Source: Sympetrum striolatum (Eukaryota > Arthropoda > Insecta > Odonata > Libellulidae). Taken from it: a DNA stretch of 64,000 bases. A program made the position numbers and the translations under genes. Under the pieces are notes generated by a model. The model searched no databases and was not told where the DNA came from. It was given only the letters and a program-made list of their open reading frames with translations. The DNA lies in assembly GCA_947579665.1 (NCBI GenBank), contig OX388350.1, positions 36,985,393 through 37,049,392 on the forward strand, given 5' to 3'. Positions within the stretch are counted from its first letter, which is position 1; every line of letters begins with the position of its first letter. This document shows positions 38,617 to 50,190 of this stretch, piece by piece.

Positions 38617-41397
38617 GAAGACCTTGATTACCAATCTTTCAAAAACTCATGGATGAATCTGTATGAGTGTGTAATTTATTTCAAGTGCAATTAACGCTAT
38701 GGTCATTTAGCACTACATATATGCTACATAAAATATTTAACTGATTGATGGATCTCTGCAACACAAAAACCATACAATGTAATTTAAAACATATTAAATG
38801 TTGGACTCGTTTGAAATTACGTTAGTTAAAAATAATTAATTGTTGAAATGGTAAATTTAACTATTAAAACGTACGGAAAAACCAAATTTCTGTATTCTCA
38901 GGTACTAATGTAAAGTTTCTGCTACCATACTCTGATGAATAGACTGTTTTCATTTGTCATTTGGTACAGGATAGAGAAAAATATATCTTTCATTTTCTTA
39001 TGTCCCAGTCTTGATCATGGTGGTGAACAAATGAAGACTACCGAGTTATGAGTGAATAATTGCACTAATCAAGGTCTCTCCTTACGGAATGCCAAGAAAA
39101 GTGTTACTTGTAGGATCATTGTGCTTCACTTGCGTGGACATGTTCCGCTTATAGCATTCTGGCTCACAATCAGTGAGGAAAACAATGGCAAACTACCTCA
39201 CTCCTCATCCTGCCTAGGGAACCTCATTCCTCTCTGCAAGCTCTTAGTAGCTTATGCCGGAGGGGGAGAGGTACATACCAACCGGTCTTCGGACTGAATA
39301 CCTTACAGACTAATTTAAAGCTTCGTGGAAATTTCCGTTTTCCTTATGAAGCACAGTACTCTAGAGCTGGTGTCATGTTCATCTCCAATCACTGCACCTT
39401 AGTCCCCTCAGAACCACAACGAACTTCGGATCGTTTGATATGCTGACTGGAAAGTCACATTAGTCGCCGTATGGTGATATGCGTATTCTCTTCTGAGAAG
39501 AGGTATTAATCCCTAAGAGTGCTGTGCCCTACCCTTAGTCGTGTTGGGTAGCGTTTTCAAGTAGGATAAGTTTCTTGTACATGAACTATGCGCTGATTGT
39601 TTTGTAAATTGCAATTTTAGTGTTCTCCGAATAATTACATTTTAATGAAATTACTGTTCTAAAATATATGAGAAATGGGCAACCCTAAATTTGGCATCTA
39701 GTCGCTGATTTTCTAAAAATGAATAATTACGAGGCAAAATTCTATTTTGTGTATGAATGGCAAAATATTCGTTGCATGTTCACTGGGGATGCAAACTATT
39801 TTAAATTATGGATATGATAGTAAAGGGAAGGTATTAAAACCTGCACATGGAAGTGTGCGCCTAAAACTTCCGGTTTGAATCGTTTTGCCGGTTTTGGATA
39901 TAGTCGGTTTGGATGCTCTACTTCCTTCCTATTTCCTTTACTTTGCTATATTACTTCAGTTTCCTCTATTTTGCGGAATATATCTCCTCCTGTTCTCGGC
40001 GAGTCCAAACTGCAAGATAAACTTTAGCTCGACTCTGCAATAAGCGTTTTACTTTCCGTTCCTTACCTTGAATTGGGGCTCGGTGACGTTTCTTGGCGTA
40101 ATCTATTACGTTAGAAGATTCGATTTTGAATTCTTCTTCTTAATCTACCGACGGAGATTCAGGGGGAAAATGAAGAGGAATTCCTATTTGATTGAAAAAC
40201 GTTTTCCGAGGAGAAATGAGGAAGTCAAAGAATACTCTCATTTTTTAGCGAACCGGGAGGAAACTATTTTTAAGAGTTAAGCTCCGAAATCTGCTCCTCA
40301 AAATCTGCCTAGTTCGGTTTTGCTGCAAAGTTTTAAATTTTAATTAGCTCAAGTATGTTGCAGTTTCAATACGTCGCTAAAATCAGTTAGCAATTCTATT
40401 GTTCTACAAGCATAAATACGAGTAGAAGGGAGAATAAGCCGGCTGTTTGTTCTGTGCCTCGTTTTTCACTGATACAAGAATTTCTTTATTGCAAATCTTA
40501 TTTTAATTCTATCACTAAAAGAAAATGTAATCAAAGATGCTATATCTATAGAACGGTAAAATATTTTCAAGAAAATAAATAAATAACCCTTTGAAGTTGA
40601 GCCTTTTTTTTTTGATGCAGCAACTGAGCTATTACTATCATCTGATAGTAAGGCAAGTCATGATCGTAGGGCAAGTTTAAGGCATCTTCACAATTTGTAT
40701 CACTTATTTAGAGTTAATATCGAATTAAAATTTATGATCTTTTGGTTTTCAAATTATTTTGTCCATGGCCTTCACTATTGTCATGATAATGAAAATGACA
40801 AATTTAGAAGTTTCACTCATAGCAATCTTTTAAAAAAGACATAACTACAGGATGATTTTGTATAATTTGGAAAATTTTGCAGCCAATTCTCCACAATGTC
40901 CTATTTATCTTGTGTCAATATTATAAAATTTCTACGATTGACCTGCTCTCTTGAATATATAACGATAGAGATATATAATATAGAATAAAAGAATAAAGTA
41001 TAATTAATAAAATAACTGATTGGTAGATGTAACCTACAAATTATCAAAATAAATTAGCGAGGCTTTGGAAGTTATTACACCACAAAATCTTCAATTATAT
41101 GTTATGAGTATTCCAATCGTTCAAATTTTCCATATCTTTAAATAAACCTAATTATAAAAAGTCGTTACGTATTTTAATATTTTGATAAAATCATCTATGG
41201 AGTTGTTTGCAAGAATCTAACTAGAGCATGATACAACGCGAGTATATTAAATACAGCATGACAAATACAAGAAACATTTCGGTTGTTGCGATAGGAATTG
41301 CTAATTAAAACCAGGATCCACATTTCAGTACATAAAGGACTCACAATTACAATACTTTTCCGATGATACGCAACTGTAGGCACATTTTGTATCACAT
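38617..41397. other. no confirmed gene; moderately GC-rich segment near 39.0-39.6 kb
   Basis: The part at about 39000-39560 differs from its surroundings in composition and carries an 81-codon frame (39052-39297), but it has no domain or paired splice sites. It may be a decayed repeat. The rest is AT-rich. Confidence 0.4.
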
Positions 41398-41730
41398 CTA
41401 AGGCTCTATTACATTCGTAGAGAAAGATCTTCCCAGCCCATGCATTTGGAGATGAGCTCCGCAGCTCGCCTTTTCGAAGAAACACATCTCCACGAAATTA
41501 CCCCTCTTACAAATATTTTCCCTAATCTCTCTCAGCGTGATGACTTTCCCGTCCCTCCTTTTTTCGGGGACCGTGGAAGGACTCCGCTTCCTTGCGCCAT
41601 TGTATTGCGGAATTCCATCCGCAGCCTTCGCCGTAACTAACCATATATCTACAAAGTCCAATCTCTCAAAACACGCCTTCCCTCGAGAGAGAGAGAAGGA
41701 AGGAAAAAAAGGAAAATTCATCCCCTAGAA
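41398..41730. other. GC-richer block open in several frames, unresolved
   Basis: Open frames overlap on both strands (41398-41721 minus; 41440-41640 and 41537-41728 plus). Codon-like composition is present, but no paired acceptor and donor define an exon in any frame and no domain is recognised. It could be an exon of unknown type or a conserved non-coding block. Confidence 0.3.
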
Positions 41731-41739
41731 CGTCCACTC

Positions 41740-42110
41740 TATTCTTTATTTTAATCTCCCCAACCTCCCCCATTATCTCCTCCCCTTCCAAATTCCACTT
41801 GTCAAACGCGATGCGTACTCTTATCTCCCTCCCCTCCATATATCCATTAAGCCCCTCCCCATCATTTTCCCCAATTCGAATTCCCTCCTTTCCATTCGCG
41901 ACGCATTTCCCTTCAAATCGGACTTCGGTCAACCATTATCCATCCTTCCTTCCCCTTTATCTTTCTCCTTTCTTTTCCCTCTGTCCTCCCTCCCTGGACC
42001 CGAATAAATGTATACTATTAGTCATTCCGTTAACATTTATCCTCATTTCCATACCTCCCTTCGTCATATTTCTCTCTCTAAGCATCCCCGCTCTATACTC
42101 TTCGGGATCC
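41740..42110 (+). repeat. pyrimidine-rich (C/T) low-complexity tract
   Basis: About 370 bases of CCTCC, TTTC and CCCTT words on the plus strand. The 139-codon frame at 41799-42218 is Ser/Pro/Phe/Leu-rich low complexity and is not a gene call. Confidence 0.8.
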
Positions 42111-42285
42111 ATTAAGTCTTTTTTGAATAGGTATAACGACGACGATAATCTTTACCCTGGGATTTTCCTTTTATCATTACGACCTTTTGTTTTCGCGGAC
42201 TTCTTATTGCGCATTTAGGAGAGGTTTTGTTATACATGGCGACCGTGCGCACTACGATATACGTTACGTGAAATATTTATTCCCC

Positions 42286-42318
42286 GAAAAAGTTTTCCTT
42301 TTGGGGGAAAACTTTTTC
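42286..42318. repeat. perfect 13-bp inverted repeat, 7-nt loop
   Basis: GAAAAAGTTTTCC (42286-42298) and GGAAAACTTTTTC (42306-42318) are exact reverse complements around TTTTGGG. No element is recognised around it. Confidence 0.85.
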
Positions 42319-42319
42319 T

Positions 42320-43739
42320 CGTTTCGGTCCCTTCACGATAAATCACTTCTCTGCATGTTCGTTATGTTTCGTTAACTCTTTTGTTTTCGGTCCGGTGAGA
42401 TTATAATCCCTTGAAGATAATTTCCTTATATCAAAGTCCTTGCGTACGTCTCTGTCCTCTGCCTTTCCCTTTTCTCTTTCCCATTAAATAAAATTAACGA
42501 CCGTGAATTAAAGTGTTTACCTTCCTCAATGAGGAAAGAGAATAGTTTTGTGAAAGTACATTTTGGGAAATTCAACAGAGGATTATGGGCCATAGCCATA
42601 GGATTGAATTGCCATTTATTTTATAATTCTTGTGTCTTTAAGAATGGAAGTTGTGTGCCATTTCGCTTGAATAAGACATTTTCAAGATATAAAGAATTAT
42701 GAAATGATAAAACAATGGAATTACTATCTGCTCACTCGTATTATTTCAAATTGAATTTCATACGTGTGGCGAGTGTCCATGTCGGAAATATAAACAACCA
42801 CGTAATCTGAAAAATGTTTCAAAAACCGCTCATGTAGATAATTTTTAACCTAATAAACATAGAGATAATTTTCATGAATATAAATCGGCACTCCATCATA
42901 CATATTTACATGTATTTTTATATGTAATATCATTACTTTGCATGTTATATTTTTGGTAAAAATAAATATATTTCATTGTAAAAGTTGATGTTTTGTGGAA
43001 ATCAATCGTTTAGTGTCAAGTCAACTTTGTACACTTTTGTAGAAAAAGTAATAATTATAATTTTGATACGAAATATACTTCATTTTCCTTTAAATTATAA
43101 TGCTATAGTTGGTAAACAGCCTTAGCCGTCGATGCACCATAAACACCATAATGCTGCCCTAACACGCTGTATATGTTAGCTCTTACATACACAACTTCTC
43201 AAGTATCATCAAATATATCCCATAAAAATAATCAATTAGAAAGTACATCTGACGAGACCTAAACTTATCAGTAGAATTTAATTTAAATTCAAAAATATTA
43301 GAGTGTAAACAAAATTTATTTACACTCATCTCTCCATTAAATTATTCGTAGTATTGACGAATACTGACTTGGATACGTGAAAAACCTATAATAAGAAACT
43401 GGAGAAATCGATATTTATGAAGAAGAGACATCAATACTTTGTCTCGAAAAACGTAAAGGGATTAAGCCTACAAAGAATTTCTCAAAGCACAAAATGATTA
43501 AGAAATTCGGACCATATATAATGAAACCGAGCGTAAAAACAAACAAACCGCGCTTAAACACGTACGTGAACCGTATCATTCCGCATCCATCACCGGCGAA
43601 CAGACCGAGGGAAAAATTACTATCTCCCGCAGCACTCGGGCGAAAAAAAGAAAACAATCGAAAGCTGGAATAAGTACCTTTTTTCCTCCTCTTAGCGAGT
43701 CCATAATCCCTCATAAAAAAACTTTCCTTACGTTGCCAT
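42320..43739. other. no gene seen: AT-rich DNA
   Basis: AT-rich sequence with a small CpG-containing part at about 43500-43640. A 99-codon minus frame (43415-43714) has no domain or splice context. Confidence 0.5.
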
Positions 43740-44350
43740 TTCGACCTCCTCGCAATCTCGTTCCACCTCTTCCATTTTTTCCTCTCCCTTCATACACTTT
43801 TATGAATGCATAAGATCTCTTTTGGCAAGCATTTCCCTCCACTTTTTCTTCATTCCCTCCTCATACACGAGGCGCTGTTATCTCCTTCTCATTACCTTAT
43901 CTCCTCCTCTTCCCCTCTTATTTTTTTATAACGCAGCGGAGAATTCCTGCAGCCGAAATAAAAAATATAATAAGGGCGAGAAAAATGAAAACGACAAACA
44001 ATCCAACTTTCACTCCCTAAGCACCCCTCTTTTATTCAACTCCAATTTCTACTTCGCTCCCTATCTCTTTGTCGACCTCCCTCTCTTCCCCTTCCTTCTA
44101 CGCCACCCTACTTCTATAACGCACTCTCCTTCTAAATCTCATAATCTCTGTTCAGATTCCGATCCGCTCTCCTAATGCCATTTGGCTCCTATTCTTACTA
44201 CTACTTTTATTCATCCTCTTACTATATCTCCTATACCCGCTGCTCCATCTCCAGCATCCCTTCGCTTTCACGTCCGATTTTTTTTGTCACTTCCTTCTCT
44301 TCTCTCTACTCTTTCCTTTATTACGAACATTGGATTTCCTTCTACGGATC
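43740..44350 (+). repeat. pyrimidine-rich (C/T) low-complexity tract
   Basis: About 600 bases dominated by C and T on the plus strand, interrupted by an AG-rich insert near 43930-44010. The open frames over it are low complexity. Confidence 0.75.
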
Positions 44351-45379
44351 CCTCGTGATATTATTATTACTACTATTAACGTTAATTTCCTGCACTTCAA
44401 ACTCACTTCTCTTCGTAGGCGTTACTTTTAACTGAAAACGCTTTCTCTGGTAAAGTTTGCAGTAGCTACTCGTAAGAACTGCCTCCAATTCTCTTGAAGC
44501 CCATAATCATGAACCAATAAACTGAAAAACGTCCATATAGAATTCGAAATGATTTCATACTAATTACGAAAATTGATAGAAAATATTAAAGGATCTGCAG
44601 AGATTAAATTCTGCACAATAAACATTTCTGCTGCCAAAATGTTAACACCTTGAAAGTAATGAATTAATTCTCATTGTTTAGATAAAAAGGTACATATTTT
44701 CTTCAAACCAATTGTTCGATTATATTTAATTTCGTTTAATTTCGAAAGTGGTTAGCATTATTTGTTTAATTGACGTATTCGATTGTAATTGCTCTAATGA
44801 AAGAATAACAAACAAAAACAGCACTACCTGCATAATGAAAATGAAAACATTTTGATAAGATATACCTATTGTTATCACATATCGTATTACTCTAAAAAAT
44901 CATACGTTGTGCAACAATGAAAATGTTGGACCCTTATAAGGGATGTTTCAATATCAGTAAAGAATATAGCAATGATTGTATGCTACAATCTTGTAAACGA
45001 AATTTTTCTATTTTATATTTTTATAAATTATTATCTGAATTTTAATATCATAAAATTTTTATCTCCTTGCCGAGCTTTTTTACTTATAATTCTCTGTAAT
45101 ATTTCTATGCCTTAATTTCCATAAGATACCGTACAATTGAAACAACGGCTAAAATAAAACTCCACCAAGGAAATTTGAAGTAAATCTTCAAGGAAACTTG
45201 AAGTAAATCTTCAAAGAAATCAGCTCTAATGAAGCAGTAATAATAGTCTGATTATTATACATTTTACCCTGTTTCTACACTTAATACGTATTTTCTTTTG
45301 GGGGAAATCCGCATTCTTTAAAGCGTCACATACATTCTGCAATGGATGGTCAAATTTTCCGAAACTGATCCTTCATGAC
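44351..45379. other. no gene seen; one 24-bp direct repeat
   Basis: AT-rich sequence. A tandem pair of AAGGAAA(T/C)TTGAAGTAAATCTTC units lies at about 45166-45215. Confidence 0.6.
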
Positions 45380-45800
45380 TCATACTTTTCTCCTCTAATC
45401 ATCCAACCAAGCAGTAAGACTCTATCCCCCATCATGCCAATCTACTCCCGTCTCCTTTATCCATCCCCGCTTTCCCGGGCTAGCTCCTTTTCAAATCCTA
45501 CACCTCATCTCCTTACCTCTCCTCATTTCCTATCCCTCTGACCATCTCCAACTCTCTCCTGCGTACGTCTTCCCCTTTATTCAGCTAACGCACACCTCGT
45601 TATCCACTCCCCTTTCCACCCCCTCACGCACACACACACCTCGGTTTCTTTCATCCGTGCTCCGCTCCTTCCGACTCCATACCTCTTCAGCTCCCTTGTT
45701 TCAATCGTCCACGTATTTCTTTATTCCTTCCTCTCCTATTCCTGTTTCTTCCCAATTCATTCGCCAGTCTTTTGTTATTCCTCCCCCTCGTTCGTACCCC
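45380..45800 (+). repeat. pyrimidine-rich (C/T) low-complexity tract
   Basis: About 420 bases of C/T-rich sequence with a short (CA)n run near 45631. The frame at 45657-45869 reflects the composition. Confidence 0.75.
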
Positions 45801-46039
45801 TTAATTTTTCACGAGGAACCTTTTTTTACTGACTGCTTTTATGATCCTTGCAGCGTCTTCCGTTCTTGATACCCGTAACCTCTGTTTTTTGTTCGATTTG
45901 GTCGCACGGAGGAGACAAAAGGGTATTGGTTGCGTAATATTTCCTTTTGGATTTTGCAGGCAGGCAAAATGCAATAACACTAACGAATTCCTTTAAATAT
46001 TGGTATCTATAGCCTAAAATATAGAAATCAAAATATTTA

Positions 46040-46305
46040 CTATCATAGAGATTTGAACCTAGGACCCTGAGCACTCAGCTAGAATGAATAAAGCCACTTT
46101 CACCAGCAGTTACTCTTCTAAAAATGTATTATTACCTTTAAATATTAATTTTGCTGCTTGCAAAAAAAATGGATTAGAATTGGCATAGTAGTTTTATGGT
46201 CATCTACCTGGAGAGAAGGTGGAACACCAGGGTTTGAGTCCTAGTTCTATCGATATTTTTCACATTTTGCTTCGGTAAAAGCGGTCCTGGGTTCGATTAA
46301 ATTTT
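46040..46305. repeat. cluster of three tRNA-like fragments, two orientations
   Basis: On the minus strand at about 46046-46100 there is GCTGAGTGCTCAGGGTCCTA followed by a B-box GGTTCAAATC. On the plus strand, 46181-46245 starts TGGCATAGTAG (A-box-like) and ends ACCAGGGTTTGAGTCCTAG (T-arm-like). A third B-box-like GGTCCTGGGTTCGATT is at about 46286-46301. None folds into a full tRNA, so these are probably decayed tRNA-derived SINEs. Confidence 0.5.
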
Positions 46306-46639
46306 GGAGCCCACGTGCGAAAGTACCAAAGCTGTGGAGCACTTTTTATACTACTACTTATTTTCACTCCTCTTTATCCTTGCGTTATAAGAAGCAAGCC
46401 TAGACCTTTCCTTGATCCCTTTCACAAAATTTTCGCCGAATCCTCCTATTTCTTTACAGTAAACAACATTTACTCTTAAAATTATCACCCTTACCCAATG
46501 TACACATAAAATTACCCTGGACTCAAAGCCCATTTTAAGCTTTACAACGTATTTTAATTCCGTCCAAACTCCCTTTCGGACGCAGCTTGAATCCGACCAT
46601 CTTCTATTCCTTATTCCTAAAGTAATTAGCTCACTCACG

Positions 46640-47140
46640 CATGTGTACATCCACGCACACACACGCTCCTTCCCGGCTATTTTTATCTCCCCTTAATCTC
46701 TCCCTCTGTTCAATTCCTCCTCATTATTCCAGTTTCTCTTCCCTTCTTTCCGGAACGTCTCTCCTTCCTCTTCCTTACTTTATTCAGCAGCCTCCGACCA
46801 ACTTACCATTCCCTCCCAGAGGCACACAAATTCTCCCAACCCCTCCCTTATCAGCAAACTCGCTCACCCCCAATTTCCAACCATCCCTCTTCCCGCCGCC
46901 CCCCGACCTACCCCTTCTTCGGCCTCTCTCGCCTCCGTTCGGTTCCTCTCGGCTGGTCAAGCTTCCTTTTACCACCCCATTCCGCCCCCACCAAAGTCCT
47001 CTTACGTCCGCCATGCATACGACATCACGCACTCCCTCTCCGCGCCCCCCGTCCAGCCTCCCCCATTTTCGGACTCCGCTGGACCTGAGAGATTTCCCCT
47101 ATCTTTTTCCCCCCTGCCATTCTCTTTTTTCCTCCCCCTC
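46640..47140 (+). repeat. pyrimidine-rich (C/T) low-complexity tract
   Basis: About 500 bases dominated by C and T. The 171-codon frame at 46641-47156 is Pro/Ser/Leu-rich with no domain and is rejected as a gene; its opposite strand gives equally open Gly/Arg/Lys-rich frames. Confidence 0.8.
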
Positions 47141-47149
47141 TTTCCGTCC

Positions 47150-47560
47150 CGCTTAACGCGGCTGGGGGGGAGAGAGGCTTGGTCCACTCCCTGCAAGATT
47201 TTCCCTTCGTCATCAAACCCTTGTATGACGTTTAGCATAAAAAGATGAGTGGCGAAATTTCCAAGGGCCGCGAGGGATTTTTTCCTCCTCGTCTTTCGTT
47301 ATTTTTCCGGGTCGCGTGATTAACGGTTTTGAGGCGAGAGGCGATAATTAACCCCGCGATGTGAGTAAAATTTCTCGAGGAGCAGATGTTGCCGCCGAGA
47401 CGCGCTGCGGGAGCCGATCGATAACCTTTGCCTTGCGAATCGATGTGGAGAAGGTGAAAAATGGACATCGATTTTCCCCCAGATGTCTTAAAGCGATTCC
47501 ACGGAATATTGGCGAGCTCACGACATGCAGAACTCTCTCCCACGAACAAGTAATCTTTAT
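47150..47560. other. CpG-rich non-coding patch
   Basis: Dense CpGs (CGGGTCGCGTGATTAACGG near 47310, GCCGCCGAGACGCGCTGCGG near 47391) with open frames on both strands but no splice-defined exon. It is about 1.1 kb from the last ZSWIM2-like exon called here and at the end of the pyrimidine-tract block. Confidence 0.4.
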
Positions 47561-48479
47561 TTTAATAACTGACACTCCTCGACCGGTATTCCTCTAGAAA
47601 ACTATTGGTGTAGCAGGTAATTTCCAAATTTACCGTAGGCTTGATACGTTTTCTTGCGCAAGTGGCCCAATTTTCGAGAGATTCTATTGCCAAATGGTAC
47701 TTCGCGATGATGAAACAACAAGTAAACATCCCGACCCGGCGGTTTATTCTTCAGATTCTAATCCAAACTAAACAAATATTAGTGCTATCGTACCACAAAG
47801 ATTGGGTGGAAATGTAAATATGCCAAAGGAAAAATGGTTGTGAAGCACAGCAGTGAGTGATAAGGAGTTACAACATACACCTTGGTTAGTAATTTACTAT
47901 CAAACGAACCATTGACTCAATTTCATTAATATTAACTGAATGTAATTGCATGAGAAAATAGAAACAGATTTATCATAATTCCAGTTTTTTTAATCCAATA
48001 AAAATGTCCTTACAAGTACATTATGACGAGTGGACAAGCAGATATCAGTGCTAGTTGTAGTTGTTGCTGAACGTTCATGAAAAATAACCTATGAAGCATC
48101 TAAATCAAAGACAAATTCTTGCATAAAAACGAGGATTGATTAACCTTTCCATAAGGAAACACATAAGATACGGAAATGAATTTGCCTTCACTTAGATTGC
48201 TAAGACCTTGAAATTTCAGTTTAAGGTGCACTTAAACTTCTATAATCGTTTAAAGTGAACTTAATGTTCAATAGGCAATATAACATAAAAAATAGGCTAT
48301 AAATCCCTAAAAATAATTCTTTGTACTTAATATCTTAGAAACATTCTTATTCATATCATTGCGATAGTCGACTAATGCTTGTAATGACGATTACTATTAC
48401 CAATAGAGATGATTTTTTATATTGGCATTATTTTTTACGGCTGTATGTCCACGAAACCATTAATTCTTAACGGAAGAAT

Positions 48480-48560
48480 TAGTCTTTCTCCGGGATCGAA
48501 CCAATGACCGCTTCGTCCAGAGAGGGTCATAGCAAAATAACACCGCAGTCTCGAAAGCAT
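48480..48560 (-). repeat. tRNA-like fragment with perfect B-box
   Basis: GGTTCGATCCC on the minus strand (plus 48492-48502) matches the RNA polymerase III B-box consensus, and is preceded by CTGGACGAAGCGGTCATT. The upstream part does not give a D-arm or A-box. It would lie in the intron directly downstream of the ZSWIM2-like exon at 48654, in the same orientation. Confidence 0.5.
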
Positions 48561-48653
48561 ATATAAAATATGCGTTCTCCAAAATTCATTCCCCTGAAAA
48601 TATCATACATAAATCAAAGAAGACTTGCAATTCAGAAAGCATGAAAATTTTAC

Positions 48654-48774
48654 CTGCAGAGCGGACACGTCAGCGTCAATTCGCCGTTGGATTCGTTCGG
48701 TTCAGAGTGCTTTGCCCAAATCACCATACAGCTTATATGGACGAGGTTTCCACAGCCATGGCGACAGTGAGTGA
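48654..48774 (-). CDS. ZSWIM2: ZSWIM2-like E3 ubiquitin ligase, exon completing first RING finger (partial gene)
   Basis: This 121-bp exon is the next exon of the same gene. The acceptor is TTCTTCTACAG and the donor GTAAAA, both on the minus strand. Joining the single base left by the upstream exon keeps the frame open and gives VTHCRHGCGNLVH, then ISCMVIWAKH and finally CPLC. Together with the upstream CPIC, the eight ligands of a RING are all present: C-x2-C, C-x3-C, H-x2-C and C-x2-C. The H-x2-C spacing, the WAKH motif and the CPLCR ending resemble ZSWIM2 and MAP3K1-type RINGs; the upstream linker favours ZSWIM2. The exon ends in phase 2 (AG of the Arg codon), so at least one further exon must lie at lower coordinates. 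I looked for the ZZ and second-RING signatures there and did not find them, which implies a long intron or missed short exons. No ligand is missing, so there is no sign of a pseudogene here. Confidence 0.85.
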
Positions 48775-48997
48775 CTGTAGAAGAAACAATTAACGATATA
48801 ATATATTAGAGAAACAGAATTAAATAATGAATTTAAAGTGAGATTTTTTCGTGTGAAACAGCATTAAATTCAAGTTTTACTGCTAAAATTGAACTGATAA
48901 TTCAAAATTAAGATATTTCAGTGATATATAGTTTTAAGGAAAAATTTTCTATGATCATCAACTTATGCCAAAAGATACATTTTTATAAATAACTCAC
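48775..48997 (-). other. GT-AG intron of the ZSWIM2-like gene
   Basis: On the minus strand this 223-bp AT-rich interval starts GTGAGT and ends TTCTTCTACAG. It separates the two halves of the RING finger between the third-ligand region and CPIC. Removing it restores a single open frame across the zinc-binding motif, which is the evidence that it is an intron. It is short compared with the rest of the window, where the neighbouring introns must be much longer if the flanking exons exist. Confidence 0.8.
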
Positions 48998-49199
48998 CTG
49001 GACGATGACTCTCCAGCATATTCTCCAGACAAATCGGACACATGTCTGCTTCCTCAGCTAATTTTCTAGTATCCTTACCTTCTCCATTACCTTTCTTAAT
49101 CGGTGGAAAGATTCCCTTTCTTCTCTCATCAGGTATTTGAGGTAAGCTATTGTTTCTCCCTTGAAGGAGCTGAGAGATTTCTCGAGGAACCAGACCCAG
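48998..49199 (-). CDS. ZSWIM2: ZSWIM2-like E3 ubiquitin ligase, exon with start of first RING finger (partial gene)
   Basis: This internal exon encodes 67 residues plus one base. It begins in phase 0 after a strong minus-strand acceptor (pyrimidine tract ending CCTCCTGCAG) and ends at a GTGAGT donor. The peptide opens with LGLVPREISQLLQG, which from memory resembles the segment linking the SWIM domain to the first RING of ZSWIM2 (MEX). A basic, lysine-rich linker follows, then CPIC at residues 54-57, the first zinc-ligand pair of a RING. Known members of this family are self-ubiquitinating RING E3 ligases with SWIM, RING, ZZ and RING domains, expressed in testis in mammals and linked to apoptosis. 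The ORF continues upstream into the intron and supplies a methionine, but the acceptor fits better than a start there. No SWIM-domain exon was found by eye at higher coordinates, so the 5' part is distant or outside the window. Family assignment is strong; orthology is inference. Confidence 0.8.
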
Positions 49200-50123
49200 C
49201 TGCAGGAGGAAAATAAATAAGCAATCAAAACGTTGATAATAATGAAATATCACCGCAATACACAAACATTGCTTTCCATTGATATTAAAGAATTAAGCGA
49301 TTAGTTTATTTCAAGGCACGTATTTTCTTATCTGAATTACTAGACAATTATATCAGCAGTGTTCAAACATTTATGCGAGGTTTCACATAAAAAATTAAAC
49401 TTTTCATTTAACCCTGTCATTCGGATGAAAAAATTCCTCATAATGTATTTATCTTCTTCACATTTCTCTACATAAAAATGTCATAAGAAGGCAACTCCCC
49501 TCACAGGAGTGCTCAAAATTTCCTCGTTAGAATTGAGAAGGAATGTATTTGACCACATTTTTATTGGAAACATCAAGAATGTTCATAACCATCAGTGAAA
49601 CATGGCTATATTAATACAAGTTTATTTCATTAATACGCTAACCAACTGTAGTTTTCTTCTGAAACATAAAGTTTCAAGAATGAACAATTTTTACAGAAAA
49701 AATTTTATTTCCGGAAGATTATTTTATAATGAATATCAATTCAAACAGCAATACTTGCAGATGTTATGGTTCTTTTCCCTTCCTTAATTTACAACAAAAT
49801 TTACAAACTTCAAGATATTAAAAGAATTGTTTTATTTTAATATTTTCTAGATCTTGCAATACTCTATTTTCTACGGTGGCAAACAATACGTGCTTAGTAT
49901 GATGAATTATATAGCATAAATTAAGTATACTCGTATTATTTCTTTATCCATCTAAAAAATCGTTAGTATTTTATTTCATTTATTTAGCGATTTTTAATGC
50001 TGTTGATACATTATTCGGAGATGAAAAACGACTTGATAGTACAAAAAATATGAAAAGTTTTTAGGAGTCCTGAACAATTGTAGTAATAAATATTTTCATT
50101 TTACTTCTTCGATTATCCACACG
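49200..50123. other. no exon found upstream of the ZSWIM2-like exon
   Basis: The minus strand here should contain an intron and then the SWIM-domain exon. I looked for the reverse complement of a C-K-H-x-C-W signature and saw none up to the end of the window. The sequence is AT-rich. Confidence 0.5.
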
Positions 50124-50190
50124 TCCTCGGTAGTACAGTGGTCCCCCACCTGTCACGTGGTAGACCGGGGTTCGTTTACCCACGGGGGAT
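50124..50190 (+). pseudogene. tRNA-Asp(GTC)-like pseudogene or SINE head
   Basis: The sequence starts TCCTCGGTAGTACAGTGG and continues with CCTGTCACGTGG, i.e. an anticodon loop CTGTCAC with GTC, then ACCGGGGTTCG as T-arm and GGGGGA near the 3' end. This follows eukaryotic tRNA-Asp closely. At about 67 nt it is shorter than the usual 72: roughly five bases of the D-arm are missing and the acceptor and T stems carry mismatches. A working tRNA is therefore unlikely. No poly-A or other tail is clear, so processed pseudogene and SINE head remain possible. Confidence 0.75.

Noticed and set aside
41799..42218. 139-codon plus-strand hydrophobic frame
   Set aside because: Composition follows the C/T tract; no transmembrane pattern that looks selected.
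46641..47156. 171-codon plus-strand Pro/Ser-rich frame
   Set aside because: Covers a C/T tract that is equally open on the opposite strand; no signal peptide pattern or domain.
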